From contig QAOA01003368.1 in the NCBI GenBank assembly GCA_003255065.1, forward strand, positions 744,366 to 808,365: DNA of 64,000 nucleotides. The letters run 5' to 3'. Below, piece by piece: positions 49,080 to 61,130 of the stretch. Every line of letters starts with the position of its first letter. Position 1 is the stretch's first letter. The translations under genes were made by a program, and so were the position numbers. Under the pieces are notes generated by a model. The model was not told the DNA's origin and made no database searches. It saw nothing but the letters and a program-made list of their open reading frames with translations. Source of the stretch: Cercis canadensis. Taxonomy: Eukaryota > Streptophyta > Magnoliopsida > Fabales > Fabaceae.

Positions 49080-51439
49080 TTACTTCTTGCGCAAGTATAA
49101 GAAGCCAACTATGACTGAGAGGCCGACAACGGCTACAGGAACAGCCCAATATTGCTTTGTCAAGCGCTTGAACTTATCTGTCAGTTGCTCCCCTGTGGCT
49201 GAGGTAACTGGAGAAGACGTGTCAAGCTCACCAATGCAAAACTTCTCCAAAAGTTCTCTTGCTTCATTGCTGTGGCCAACATCTTCAAAATCATCGGTTG
49301 CATCTTTCCCTTCATAAAAAGTTAAAATACAAAAAATGTATAAGAGGTTTGGTTTATGATATTGGAAAACTTTTCCTGTTGGTTAGTGCTGCAGTCCCAT
49401 AATATGATGAAGTATGAGATAGAGAAGCAATTAAGTATAAGGAAGTACCAGTTGAGACAAGGATTACATCATCCCCACCAGGATGTTCATCCATATATGA
49501 CGACACATCATATACCTGCATTGACAAACAACAAATATATTACTTATCAGAGACACAGAAAGAGAGAGGAGGAAAAAGGTAGATACTTAAGAAAGTTTCT
49601 TCTCCCTTCACTCCTCTCATTTTCTTTAAATATTTTATTGAAAGATGTTAGCAACAATTGAATCAAACGCAAGGCAGATAATACTTCAAACTAACACCAG
49701 ATGTGCAGAAGTCATCAATATATGGGATGTAAACTGTAAAGTGCTTGCATCACTACTTCTTGACCAGATAATAAATAAGACAGCACACAGAGAGATATAG
49801 GTGGAGCAAATTACTACTGTAGCACCTGGACAAATGCTGTTGACAGCGAAGGAAACAGATCACCTGAGGGGCATGGCATCAAAGTACCTGTTCTCTCCCT
49901 TCTCTCTCTCCAACACTCAAAGAACACTCAAAAATGATGAAACGCCATATTACCACAGAATATGAAAGGTACTACACTAATCAACCCTCCAACCCTGCAT
50001 GGGTTGACGATGAAGATGTGTGGTAACAAGTGACCACTCTGACTTTCAGCAATATTGAATTCTTGTCATGCATAAATTGAATTCAAAACAACAAATCTTA
50101 TGACAACAATGCCTCTGTCCAAACGAGATAAGAAAGAACAAAAAGGAAAAATTGACATAAAGTAGGGCCTAATTTGTTTGCAATGACTGTCCTTTGAAAA
50201 TTGCAGAAATTTTCCATTGCAAGGAAGAATAAGCATGTCAAGGAAGAACTGGAGGGCTATCAAAAAAGCCAGTTCAATAATTAGGTAGTTTCTATCTAGG
50301 CTCATATGAAATACGCTAGAAAACTAGGAAGGCTCTACCAGCACAACCATGAATATTTTAGCTCATTCATATTTCAATTTCGAACACAAGATGTAAAATC
50401 GAAGGTTGCAATGAGAGATCTTGGCTAAGTTTATATGAAGGCTTACTTTAGCCAAATATATGTTATAACGGTTCCTAGTAAGTGTCACAGACATAAAAGT
50501 CAAAATTTCATTTATGATCAGCATAGCATGCATATTACATCTATCTCTCATTTGCCCCAGTTATTGGCAATCCTAGAAGATAGGGAATGTTTGGCAATCC
50601 GAAAAATGAATGTCAACAAGACAAATTTCAGAATGGATGAGTTGTACTAGCACAGTCGATATGAGGTATTCATCCAAAAGTAAGGAAACTTCTCCCTTGA
50701 GGATAAGATTGTAGGGAAACATCTAAGATGGTGAAATGTAAAGAAAAACTCATCTGGAGGTTTTATATTGATCAGATTAAAATCTCAGACAATCGACCTT
50801 AAGCCTTATAGCTAAAGACTTAACTATCATAGTACAGAAAGAAAAGCCTGGGGTGAGGCTCAAGAACAAAACTTGTGATAACCAACAAAGTTATCTACAT
50901 TCAAAACATTCATTATTTTCTCTTATGACACTGAAGGCCTTGCCATAAGTAATAGCAATCCTTGCCATCTTTCATATATTAGATAAATGCACTTTGTTCT
51001 TCATCGAAAATAATGCGCAACGAGTTGCCTACAGATTTGGATGAAAAGCATTAGCTGAATGTCCAATTCATCACCCAACCGAAAACAAAAACTTTCCACT
51101 AGAGATCTAAAACTAGTCCAAACAGATCTTAAACAACAAGAATAGCAACAAATATGGTTGGTTCTATTGATTCAGAGTAACACTAGCTAACTTTAAAAGA
51201 CTCAAATAAACCCAGAAAAGCTATAAGATAAAAAGACCAACTTAATTTAACCCATGAATATAGAACTCTAGAGAGCAAAAGGGAAAATCCCAGAAAGAAA
51301 ATTTGACAGAGAAACAAAACCATTTCTCCGAAAGGGAATGTAAAGGTGGTACCTTTCCGTCTATGACGACCCAGCAATCTTCCTTGGTGTTATGCTGAGA
51401 GGCTTCTTCCATCGAATACAGCTTAGCAATGGTCGGCAT
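49080..51439 (-). CDS. Cytochrome b5, ER tail-anchored
   Basis: It carries electrons for ER desaturases, hydroxylases and some P450s. Minus-strand exons 51439-51353, 49515-49449 and 49309-49080 encode 127 aa. The haem domain holds the axial ligands His40 in DEHPGGDD and His64 in DVGHS, with the [12 protein letters not shown] strand before them. A C-terminal hydrophobic anchor ([19 protein letters not shown]) ends with RKK, the arrangement of ER tail-anchored isoforms. The first intron is about 1.8 kb. The start at 51439 ([10 protein letters not shown]) follows family convention; an upstream in-frame ATG at 51463 would add eight residues. No Arabidopsis neighbour of this type is recalled at the syntenic places, so the gene may have been lost or moved there. 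Confidence 0.95.
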
Positions 51440-52552
51440 GGTCGTAGGTTTGGCTGCCTTCAACGACGTTGAATTCTCACAGAATTTGGGAGGCAGATAT
51501 TTTTGTCCTTCTTCCTCTGCCTCCCTCCCTCTATTTCACCGTTTCACCGCGTTGAATTCTTGATGGTCAAGTCAAATAGCGGGGGTTATACGATCCGCTG
51601 TCGTTTTAGCTTTGAGCTTCGAACTGGGCTTGAACAAAGGAGGGGTCTAGGGTTCTAGTGGGCTCCATCAAAGGAACTGGGTTCATAAAACCCAGCAAAA
51701 AAGAAAAAGTAAGAAAAAGGAGAAAGAAATGCTGAGTTTGGATTTACTAAAATATTAATACTGTTGTGCAAAATAAATTAAAATGAAAAGGAAAATCGGT
51801 CCTAAGAAAGAAAGAAAAAATGTCAAAAATCACTAGATTTGTTGGATTTAATCCAAATTAATGATATTATTTAAAATAAGGGATTTTAGAACCTTGCCTT
51901 TATATTTGTATCCTCTTTAGGAGGTAGCAAACATCAGGACATTGACTAATCTTATATGTTTTATTTTTTATTTTTTATGTGACTATCTTATATGTTAAAA
52001 GCAAGTAAATTGATATGTTGATCGGAGCCTATGGGGTTCTTTTTCAAAAAATAAAACTTGATGCTCCTAAGTTACTTTTTGATGTTGATATTACTTCAAA
52101 ATAGAGCAGTTATAAACAAAAAACGATAAACAAAAAGGAAAAATCTCCTTTTCCTTTCATTCTTGTTCACTTACCTGTCTTATCTATCCTTCTATCACTT
52201 TTTGTTTTTTTGGCAATATATATATTTTAGATCCGGAAAGGCCTAATAAAGGTTGAGAATTCAGAAAAACCTCTAGCATTGATTAAGAAGTGTTATGTAT
52301 TAACTCTTCTATGGTCCATAACGTTTCCATATTGTCCTTGATTTTCATGTCTATGCATACTTGTTAACATTTAAACACTAGCTCATTTTTCAGTGAGTCT
52401 TTGCTTTTTCAGCTACCCCAGCAGAAATTCCATAATCTCTTTGGATTCTGGTTTTAATATTATCCATAACTGCATGTGTAAAATTTCCCTTTCATTATTT
52501 AAGAATTTCACCCTTCACATTCTAACACTCAAAACGTTTTCTGCTCTTTCCA
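51440..52552. promoter_or_regulatory. Divergent upstream region of cytochrome b5 (-) and PLC-X gene (+)
   Basis: About 1.1 kb separates two head-to-head start codons. TGGGCT occurs at 51625-51630 and 51659-51664, near the cytochrome b5 side. The PLC side is AT-rich without a clear motif. No other gene is supported. Confidence 0.5.
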
Positions 52553-55133
52553 ATGGGTGTGGCATTGATCATTGTTTCAGCTTTCCTCAGTGCTACCACT
52601 GCTGCAGTTGCTTCCCCTAATGGAGGTTCCAAGGTGTGTTAAACTCAATAGTTGCACTTGACCCTTTATTTATTTTTGTTATAGATAGAAAAAAAAAACT
52701 AGATTTTTTAGTTTGGAATAAGAGGTTCGAATCTGAGACCTCAATTTTTTTGAAAAATCCTTGAATCTATTGTTCTATGCGTACTTGTTACTCTTGATAC
52801 TTTATATATCTTACAAACTACAAAGTTATAATTAAAAAAAGAAGGGAATTTTTAATTCTTCTTGCCAATGTTTTAAAAGGCTTATATTCAAACCCATTTT
52901 TTTCCTTTTACCACTTGAGCTTGCAAAAGTGGTAGATGGGTTTGGTATGACTAGTTGTCTGTGTTTGCAGCTTCTGGAAAAATGCTCATCCAATGAAGAC
53001 TGTGCAGCAGGCCTATATTGTAGCTCTTGCCATATGGATTTTCAGGGGTCGAGATGTGTGAGATCATCAACAACAAACCCATTCAAGCTTTTGGTATCAA
53101 TATCATTTTCCTCTTCCATTGAAAATTTCTGTATAATTAAGATTTATTTGTGCTCAGAGATTGCATTGCTCAATTGATATATGTGCTAAGAATGTCATAT
53201 AGCCAAAGGGTCACCTCATATTTGGTCAGCACATGGATATTAATTGGATTTAACTAGACTCATGCTTTGTTCATAAAATCAAATTTTATGTATGTAATCA
53301 GTAACTAGGTGTACATGTAAATATAATCATAGTGATTATCTTTTGCTGAGATATACTAACTAATTACAATTTTGTAGAATAATTCTATGCCATTCAACAA
53401 ATATTCATATTTGACAACCCACAACTCTTTTGCAATTAGAAGAGAAAAAAACCATACAAGGGTTCCTCGGATCACTTTTTTTAATCAAGAAGACAGTATC
53501 ACCCATCAGTTACATGTAAGATCACTATTTCATTGATTGTTATCATGGTGTAACTTGAAACAAAAATTTTAAAAAACGTGATGACAATTTTAACCCTCAT
53601 TATGCAGAATGGAGTTCGAGCTCTTATGTTGGATACCTATGACTTCAAGGGAGAAATATGGTTGTGCCATTCATTCAAGGGAAAATGTCATCACTATACT
53701 GCATTTGTAAGTGATTCATATTAGTTTCTTTCTGCACATTCAGAAACTCTTCAAGCTATATATAATGATTAGAGGAACAGAAATTTTCTAACATACTTGA
53801 ATATGGTGTTTTTTTTCTTTTTTTTGGATAGGTACCTGCTATAAACAGTTTGAAGGAAATTGAAGTTTTCCTATCAGCAAATCCATCAGAAATTGTGACA
53901 CTAATATTAGAAGATTATGTTGAGGCACCAAATGGATTAAGCAGAATTTTCAAAGCATCTGGTTTGATGAAATACTGGTTTCCTGTCTCAAGCATGCCTC
54001 AAGATGGCCAAGATTGGCCATTGGTGAAGCATATGATTGCTAAAAACCACAGGCTCATTGTCTTCACCTCACAAAGACATAAGCAAGAAAGTGAAGGAAT
54101 AGCTTACCAATGGAACTACATGGTTGAAAATCAATGTGAGTGGCATTTCTATTTACTAATAAACCAATTGTACAATGTTTTTCCAAGTGTTGACAGAATA
54201 CCATTTTATGATGGTATCATTTTGACAGTTGAGAGCAAGTGTTTTGTTTAAGATTGCAGATGGGAAAGATGGGATGGTTGATGGAATTTGTCCGAAACGC
54301 GCAGAGTCAGCTCCTCTCAATGACAAAAGCAAATCTTTGGTTTTGATAAATCACTTTAGATCAATTCCACTCAAGAAAGTTACATGTAAAGATAATTCTG
54401 CAGATCTCATAAATATGCTTGGGACTTGTTATGGTATGGCTGGTAATCGTTGGGCGAATTTTGTTGCTGTGGACTATTATAAGGTAGTAATTGTACTATA
54501 CCTATATTGAATAGTTTGTAATTTGAGTTGTGGAACCAAGTCCCACATTGGATAAAACAAATAAAATTTAAGCCTTTATAGAAGGCAAACAAAGGAGATA
54601 AAACAATGAAAGTTTAAGACTCTGTAAAAGCCAAACAATGGCCAAGACCAACTTAGTTATATGGGCTAGGACTAACTTTACTATTAGCCTTTGTTTGCCT
54701 TTTATAGTTCCACAACTCATGTTACAAACTATTCAACAACCAATTGGTGTTCTTCCTAGCCATACTTGAGCTTTGTTTTCAAATGATCACTGATGCAGAG
54801 AAGTGAAGGAGGAGGATCATTTCAAGCTGTAGATATGTTGAATGGGAAGCTCTTATGTGGTTGTGATGATGTACATTTTTGTGTGGTAAGGCTACTTATT
54901 TGTTTCAGTACTGCAACATTATCATACTTTACATTCCTAGATATTTTATAACATATATTTAAAATAAATGAGAATTTAGAATTTGGTTTTAGCAACTCCT
55001 AATCTGTTATTGATGTTCTCTGCAGCATGGCTCCTCATCTGCAAAATGCATTGCATGCAGGCGCAGAAAGAATCTGGAGATGAAAGATGGAAACATTTTG
55101 GATTTAGTCCCACCTAGTCAGATAAGGAAGTAG
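52553..55133 (+). CDS. Secreted PI-PLC X-domain-containing protein
   Basis: Exons 52553-52633, 52971-53093, 53378-53515, 53608-53706, 53832-54135, 54260-54483, 54799-54885 and 55026-55133 encode 387 aa. The first exon encodes a hydrophobic signal peptide (MGVALIIVSAFLSATTAAVA). A Cys-rich segment follows (CSSNEDCAAGLYCSSC). The X-domain-like barrel has the two expected catalytic histidines, His83 in TTHNSF and His135 in WLCHSFKG, and later NRWANFVAVDYY. There is no Y domain, EF hand or C2 domain, so it resembles bacterial-type PI-PLC rather than plant signalling PLCs. No GPI-type hydrophobic C-terminus is seen. The substrate is unknown. The gene matches At1g13680 by position. The exon 6 acceptor was set at 54259/54260 because it gives VENQYGKDGMVDG in frame. 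Confidence 0.9.
54507..54736. mobile_element. 230 bp MITE in intron 6 of the PLC-X gene
   Basis: The ends are inverted repeats of about 30 bp: TTGAATAGTTTGTAA and GAGTTGTGGAAC on the left recur in the reverse complement of the right end, with 28 of 30 positions matching. An inner pair, CTTTATAGAAGGCAAACAAA and its near-complement CCTTTGTTTGCCTTTTATAG, extends the foldback. No coding sequence or clear target duplication is seen, so the superfamily is open. Confidence 0.78.
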
Positions 55134-56931
55134 AAAGTATTAAGTTGAAAACAGAGGTCAAAAGCCAATGTTGGTATTGCATTATTATGGACTACTTGTT
55201 TAAACCTGTATCTGAGATATACTAAACCCAGATGCATATAAAAGTAAATTTAATTTGATTGCATCTTTGCTGTCAAATTAATTTTAGCAATTGAAAAAGA
55301 AAACAAGTTGAAATTGTACAAAAGAAATGGAAGAAGTGTCTATACTTTTCCCCATTCAATTCAAATTTAGCATCAAAATTGTCACTACCGGTAAACTTGC
55401 ACAAGATAAGCATGTGAGCTTGGATGAGCAATAGTGCGCCACTCGAACTCTGATGCCTAAGTTAGTATGACCCAAATAGGTGTAATTGTCTCTGAACTTC
55501 TGTTGAGAATAGTGGGCTTACCTTATTTATGGGGGGAGTCTAGGATAATTTGGTAATTAATCAATAATTAAACCTAAGTGAGCCTTAGTTATGGGACTTT
55601 GGTTATATGTTGGGCAAAATAGGGCTACTACAAAAATTAAGGTTAGTTAACTTAGTTCAAGCAAGTGAGAGAGTAATTAGAGCCTATATAGACATTACTT
55701 TTTGAGATCTTATAACCTTTAACACATCAATTTAATTGATGAAGTATCCTAATAATTTCCAAAAACACTCTTTTTTCAAAAAACAAAAACTTAATGTTGC
55801 TTGGTAGTATAAGTAACCTGGACTCAAGCCAGAGAAGATTCTTTTTCATTTATTTTCTCTTAGTTAAAATCATACATTTTGTTTAGGTAATAACTTGGAA
55901 ACTTTTTACTAGTAAACAAAAATATGAAGGTATAATCATCACAGTAGTTAATGATATCTGGGTAGTATAATAATCAAGACAACTAGACAAAGTACAACCC
56001 CATTCTCTAATATATTTATCTACTTGTATCATTCTGTTACTTTTCATCTTTCAGCTCAGGCCTCAAATTTTGGGTAGTTAGAAATTATTAACCCTCTGAT
56101 CACTTACAGTTAGTGGTATCCCAATGCATGATTAATTATTAACATGGGCTTCTGAAGTGCTTGTTAGGTTGCAATCAGACACTGTTTCTGCTCTGGTTTT
56201 CTAGCAGCAAGTTTTCTGCATAATAAGATTACCTTTGCACATATATAGATGGGCCACTTGAGGAAAGTATTATGATCCTATTAATGTAGCAATCCTGACC
56301 CATTTTCACATGGCTTTCTGTATGATTTAACAAGAGATTACCTGCTACATGAATTATTGCTTAACAAGAATTGTAAAGACAAATAAAAGCATCAAACAGA
56401 TGTTGAAAACTTCAACACATGTAGTGTGGTGCTTGTGGTTGAGTAGGAGATGTCAAGGCCATGCTATATTTTTCATTTCAAATGTTCAATTTAATATATA
56501 GAAAGAAGTAACACACATCCGCGTTTAAGCTTTCATTTTATTAAGTATTTTAACTTAAAAATTTCAAATTAAAATATTATTGAGAGCGAGTGAGATGAGA
56601 CTTAAAAATATAGTGGACTATCATACTTTATACATAAAAATTTTTAAATGAAAACTTTTTACTTCACAAATTTATGCATGTCACTTGACAAATTGTTGGA
56701 AACGTGCAAGAGATAATATTTTAAGTGCAAATCTAGAAAATATTTATTAATTCTATCAAATCAAGATATTTAAATATTTTTTACTTACTAGTTAAATGAG
56801 CTTGTAATATGGGTTTGTATAAACCATTATCTCAAAGTTACACAAAATAGCTCTTGGTTGGTTTTATATGCACTCAAACTCCTTAAGTTTGTTTAATGTG
56901 AGACTTAATTTCTTTATCTATTTGACAAACN

Positions 56932-56963
<32 letters not shown>

Positions 56964-58688
56964 TATCAATGTTTTGTACATGAAAATTTTCAAACGATTG
57001 TTGATTCTTAGGCAATAATTTGCAAAAGAGACATATTATGTTATGACAGATGAAGAGAAGTGATGGGCCACCAAAGATTTAATCATGATACTCTATTAAT
57101 GTTGGTTTGGGCAAGGGATGCATGCCAAAAACGAAACAATTAGTGAGGGAGAATGACAGAAGCAATGGGAATGATAAATCAAATTAGGAAAAAGGACTTG
57201 AAGAGACTAGGCAAGATTGAACATAAAGGGAATGGCTTCAACCTTGCCTTTCCTATCGCTTATTATAAGTGAAAACCTGCATCAATCACCCACATGATAT
57301 AAGCATGGAAACTATATATTTGGTGGGGGAACAAGCTCTGATATTATGTCTCTTTGCAGGTCTACTTGGCCTTTGATGGCCTTTATAGGACCCAAAAGGT
57401 ACAAACCTTGACAGTGGAACACCAACAAGTTTTCTTATGATGTCGTGAATGGGCGTGCTAGAGACATTTATAAAAAAACGATTCTTGAGCTATTTCTTAA
57501 CAGCTTAATTTTTTATGATATATCATTCTTCCATATTCTAAATTTGAGAGATTGATAACCCATTTATGCAATTAGATGTGTATGGCAATGACACATCAGT
57601 TACTAATTAAGCAACTAGCTAGATATATTAAATCACATCTTTATGGTTCACTGTTTCTTGTGGAGACACTTCAGTGCTTATATTATCTTCTTGGTGGGAA
57701 TCTGTAATCAAAAGGTTAACTTTCATATTTCATCTTCACCCAGTTTTACCAAAAGGAAAGAAAAAGAAATTTTGGAGGAAAATAAAGCTAAATTATGCTA
57801 TATATGGAAATGACCACACGTGCAGCCCCTTTCAAAAAATCAGAAGTCATAAAGTACTATAACTTTTCTAGAAACAATTTTCATAAGATATTTGGACTTG
57901 AATGAATGTCTTTGAACTCAATCTATCCCAGTAAAATTTAATGCTTTTTACCTACTCTATAGATATAAATTGAAGGACTCGTTCATGGAAAGGAGAAGAA
58001 CAGGCTCTCCCTTTGCTCTTTCCAATTTGACTAGCTATGGAATTGCATGCACAAGAAATCTGTCTGAAACGTAGAGCAGCTCCAATTTGATTATCTTATA
58101 TATGGTTTAACTATTGGAGATATATATATATATATATATATATTCTAGTGCTCATAAACAAGGTCAAAACTGTTAGAATTTAATTTATATCATTTTCATA
58201 CCACAATTTAACTTATTACTATGCAATAAGCTGCCAATTCTTAGAAGAGACATCCAAGAACAACCCCAAGTGCATGCGGGATTTCAAATAGAAGACGCCA
58301 TTTTAGAGAAAGAATAGAGCTTTTCCTTTTCATAATATAGCCCATGCATGTAGGACTTTATCTGAACATACTGAATTCTGTGTTGGTTACTTGGTTGATT
58401 AAAGGGGGTAGTGACAAATATTAGCCACCCACTTTCAAATAATAGAAAGTAAAGAAAATTATTATTTAGTTTTAAAATTTTAAGGAAAAAACTAATTGGT
58501 ATTAAATATGAAAGACTTTCAATTTGATTTTTTCCGTATCTAGTAAAATGTTTAAAATATTCATTGGTGCTATATGGTCATTTTGTTAACATATATGGTC
58601 CACATATATAAACAGAATATCACATAACACAAAGAGATATTTTATATATTTCATACAATATGAGAGAAATTAAATTGGACTTCTTCCA
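55134..58688. other. AT-rich intergenic spacer
   Basis: No gene is supported. It contains a 29 bp A-run with an N at 56931 (56931-56960) and a (TA)n microsatellite at 58121-58143. The frame at 57674-57862 has no features. Confidence 0.55.
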
Positions 58689-58978
58689 TATTTAAAATTA
58701 AATGGTATTTTCTTCTAATTTTTTAAACCAAACAATAATTTTTAAAAATATATATTATTATTTTAAATATTTTCTAGTAGGGTAAAATGAATCTTTTTCT
58801 TTTCTCTTTTATTTATATACGAATTGAGTAAAAATATATAAAATTAAATGGTATTTTTTTTTAAACTTCTGAAACCAAACAATAATTTTTAAAAATATTT
58901 ATTATTATTTTAAATATTTTCTAGTAGGGTAAAATGAATCTTTTTCTTTTCTCTTTTATTTATATACGAATTGAGTAA
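58689..58978. repeat. Tandem duplication, 2 x about 147 bp
   Basis: Both copies run from AAATTAAATGGTATTTT through AAACCAAACAATAATTTTTA, TCTAGTAGGGTAAAATGAAT and TTTATATACGAATTGAGTAA. Copy 2 starts near 58836. The copies differ mainly by small indels and a few substitutions in the first third. Confidence 0.9.
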
Positions 58979-59182
58979 TATAGCAGCCAACTGGGTGATC
59001 CTAACAAGAAAGAAAAATGGAGGCCCTCCAAATAAAATAGAAATTCAAACTTTCAAGCTTGATTAGTATATAGCTAATTACTTAAATTTGCTATAAAGTT
59101 GTGGAGTTTTTTAAGAAATGAAAAGTTGGTTATGAAAGGAGCAGATAAGATATTAATTTTAAATCAAATTTAGTTCCTCTAA

Positions 59183-60483
59183 GGATCTGTTTGGAAGTTT
59201 GAAGTGAGAGGAGAGGAGAGGAAAGGAAAAGGAGGGAAAGGAGAGGAAGGGAAATTGATGAGTTTTTCTTCCCCTTGTTTGGATTATTAAAATTAACAAG
59301 GGGAGAGGAAATGAAAAAAAACAAAAATTTATAATTTTATAAATTTATCCTTTATTTATAAAGTAAATATATTTAATATAAAATTTAATAATGTTATTTA
59401 AATAGTGTTTGAAAAGAATTTGAAGAAATAAATAGATGTATAATAGTAAATTATTCATCTTTCTTCTCCAAACCCCTCAAATTAGGGAAACACAAAGGGT
59501 ATGTTTGGGAGTTATTTTGGAGGGGAAAGGAGAGGAGAGGAGAGGAGAGGAATGAGAGAGTCCACTCCCTTGTTTGGGAGTTTTAAGTTTGAAAGGGGAA
59601 GGAGACCAAGGGTTAAACTTTGACCCTTGCACTCCTTTTTTCATTCACAAATTTCAACCCCCCAAATTGGGGGGTTTGGAGGGGTAGAGAATTAATTTGC
59701 TAATTTACCCATACTGTTTGCCACCATTGAATTGTTGGATAAGAAAAGAAAGCAAAAAAGTTGAAGTTTTATGTTTAAATTGTAATTCTTTTATATTTCT
59801 AATTAAAAATTTTAATTATATCCATCTAATGAAAAAATTATAAATAATCTCTTCTATCATCACTCTAATTTAATTAATTGCAACCCATAAAGCAATAGAA
59901 TTTGCATAACTTTTCAGATGCACAGTTTATTTTCTTTTTGAAAATATATAGTATATTAATTTTTTTATGACTCATTAGAAGCAATAAGTGTATATTATAT
60001 ATTAATAATTTAATATTTATGAAATTTTACTTTTTTATGAAAATGTACTTAATTAGAGTATGAATTCGGTTATTGTCAATTTTTATTTTTTTAATAAATA
60101 AATAATAATTACATTTATAATTAAAAAATTGAATTAGAAAAAAAGAGTGAAAAGATAATAAAGGGTAAACTAGTAAAAATATTTTACAATAAGACATTTC
60201 CTTCCCTTTCCTTTCCTTTTCCTCATTTTAATCATCCAAACAAAGGAGAGGAAAACCCCTCCCTTTCCTTTCCCTTCCTTTCCCTCCCTTTCCTCTCCTC
60301 TCCCCTCCAAAAAAACTCTCAAACAGAGCCAAAAGTGAAGGCCAAAAAAAAAATGTGAGAGTTTGAGGTTACCCATTGGTTTCTTTTTCTTTTTTAATCT
60401 TAAACTTCCAAACAAGGGGATGGACACATTTACTTCTTTTATTTCCTCTCATTTTTCCTTAATTTTAACTCCCAAACAAACTC
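59183..60483. mobile_element. Outer Tourist-like MITE, split by a related MITE
   Basis: The ends GGATCTGTTTGGAAGTT (59183) and AACTCCCAAACAAACTC (ending 60483) are inverted with 13 of 17 matches and are flanked by TAA at 59180-59182 and 60484-60486. Its own parts are about 59183-59496 and 60331-60483. Inner inverted units near 59273 (CCTTGTTTGGATTATT) and 60400 (AACTTCCAAACAAGG) belong to it. The body is rich in GGAGAGGAAAGG/CCTTTCC blocks. No protein is encoded. Confidence 0.78.
59497..60330. mobile_element. Inner Tourist-like MITE of the same family
   Basis: This 834 bp element begins GGGTATGTTTGGGAGTTATT and ends AAAAACTCTCAAACAGAGCC. Its terminal inverted repeats agree at 26 of 30 positions and run into GGAGGGGA/TCCCCTCC. 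AAA lies on both sides (59494-59496 and 60331-60333), a possible 3 bp target duplication. The higher TIR identity than in the outer element fits a younger insertion. The purine-rich and pyrimidine-rich sides could pair into a long hairpin. Confidence 0.8.
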
Positions 60484-60486
60484 TAA

Positions 60487-61130
60487 AGATTATGATGCAC
60501 TCTTAACACTTCTGTGGGCTGTTTTTGTACCTCTGTCAGGTATTCTTTATCAGAAAAGACACCAACTAAGACTTGTAAAAATTTCAGAATTGGATAGTGA
60601 AATTAAAACTGTCGTTTATTTAATTGTCTGAAAATGATTTTCAATTAAACAAACTACCTATTTACATTGGGAAGTTAAATTTGATTTGAGATAAGTATGA
60701 CATACCAACCCAAAGTTTGTAATGGGTCATGTATTTGATATATATCATGATATGTTCTTAATTGATTTTATATCAAAATAACCTTGAAACGCCCTGTATA
60801 CTGCATATTAGGAAAACTACTATCTATATTATATAGCCAAAACATTTTAAGGAAAAACTAATATTCATGAATCCTCCCATGAACAGAACTAATGAAATTT
60901 GTTACCACATTCTCATTAAAAACATATCTGATATATATGATCATAAAGTTGGTGGGGTGCTTTTTTTGTAGTCCCTATTTAACATTTTCCCCTATGCTTT
61001 TCTTATATACAGTGTGTGCTTGAATTTTCTGGGCAGAGAAACAATCACATTCTGCATGACTAGAATCTGAGCAATCCACAAGTTAACAAACAGCAGTTTC
61101 CTGAGGTGGGTTGAGGCTATTTGGAGCATC
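60487..61130 (+). promoter_or_regulatory. CYP85A upstream region
   Basis: CTTATATAC near 61003-61011 is a plausible TATA box about 120 bp before the start codon. Known brassinosteroid-response motifs were not recognised by eye. The remainder is AT-rich, with no other gene. Confidence 0.4.

Noticed and set aside
56931..56960. A-run as the tail of a retroposon
   Set aside because: No internal promoter boxes, target duplications or coding remnants are visible upstream of it, and the N makes the run itself uncertain.
59130..60427. Open frames at 59130-59324 and 60170-60427
   Set aside because: Both are low-complexity products of the GGAGAGGAAAGG blocks in the nested MITEs.
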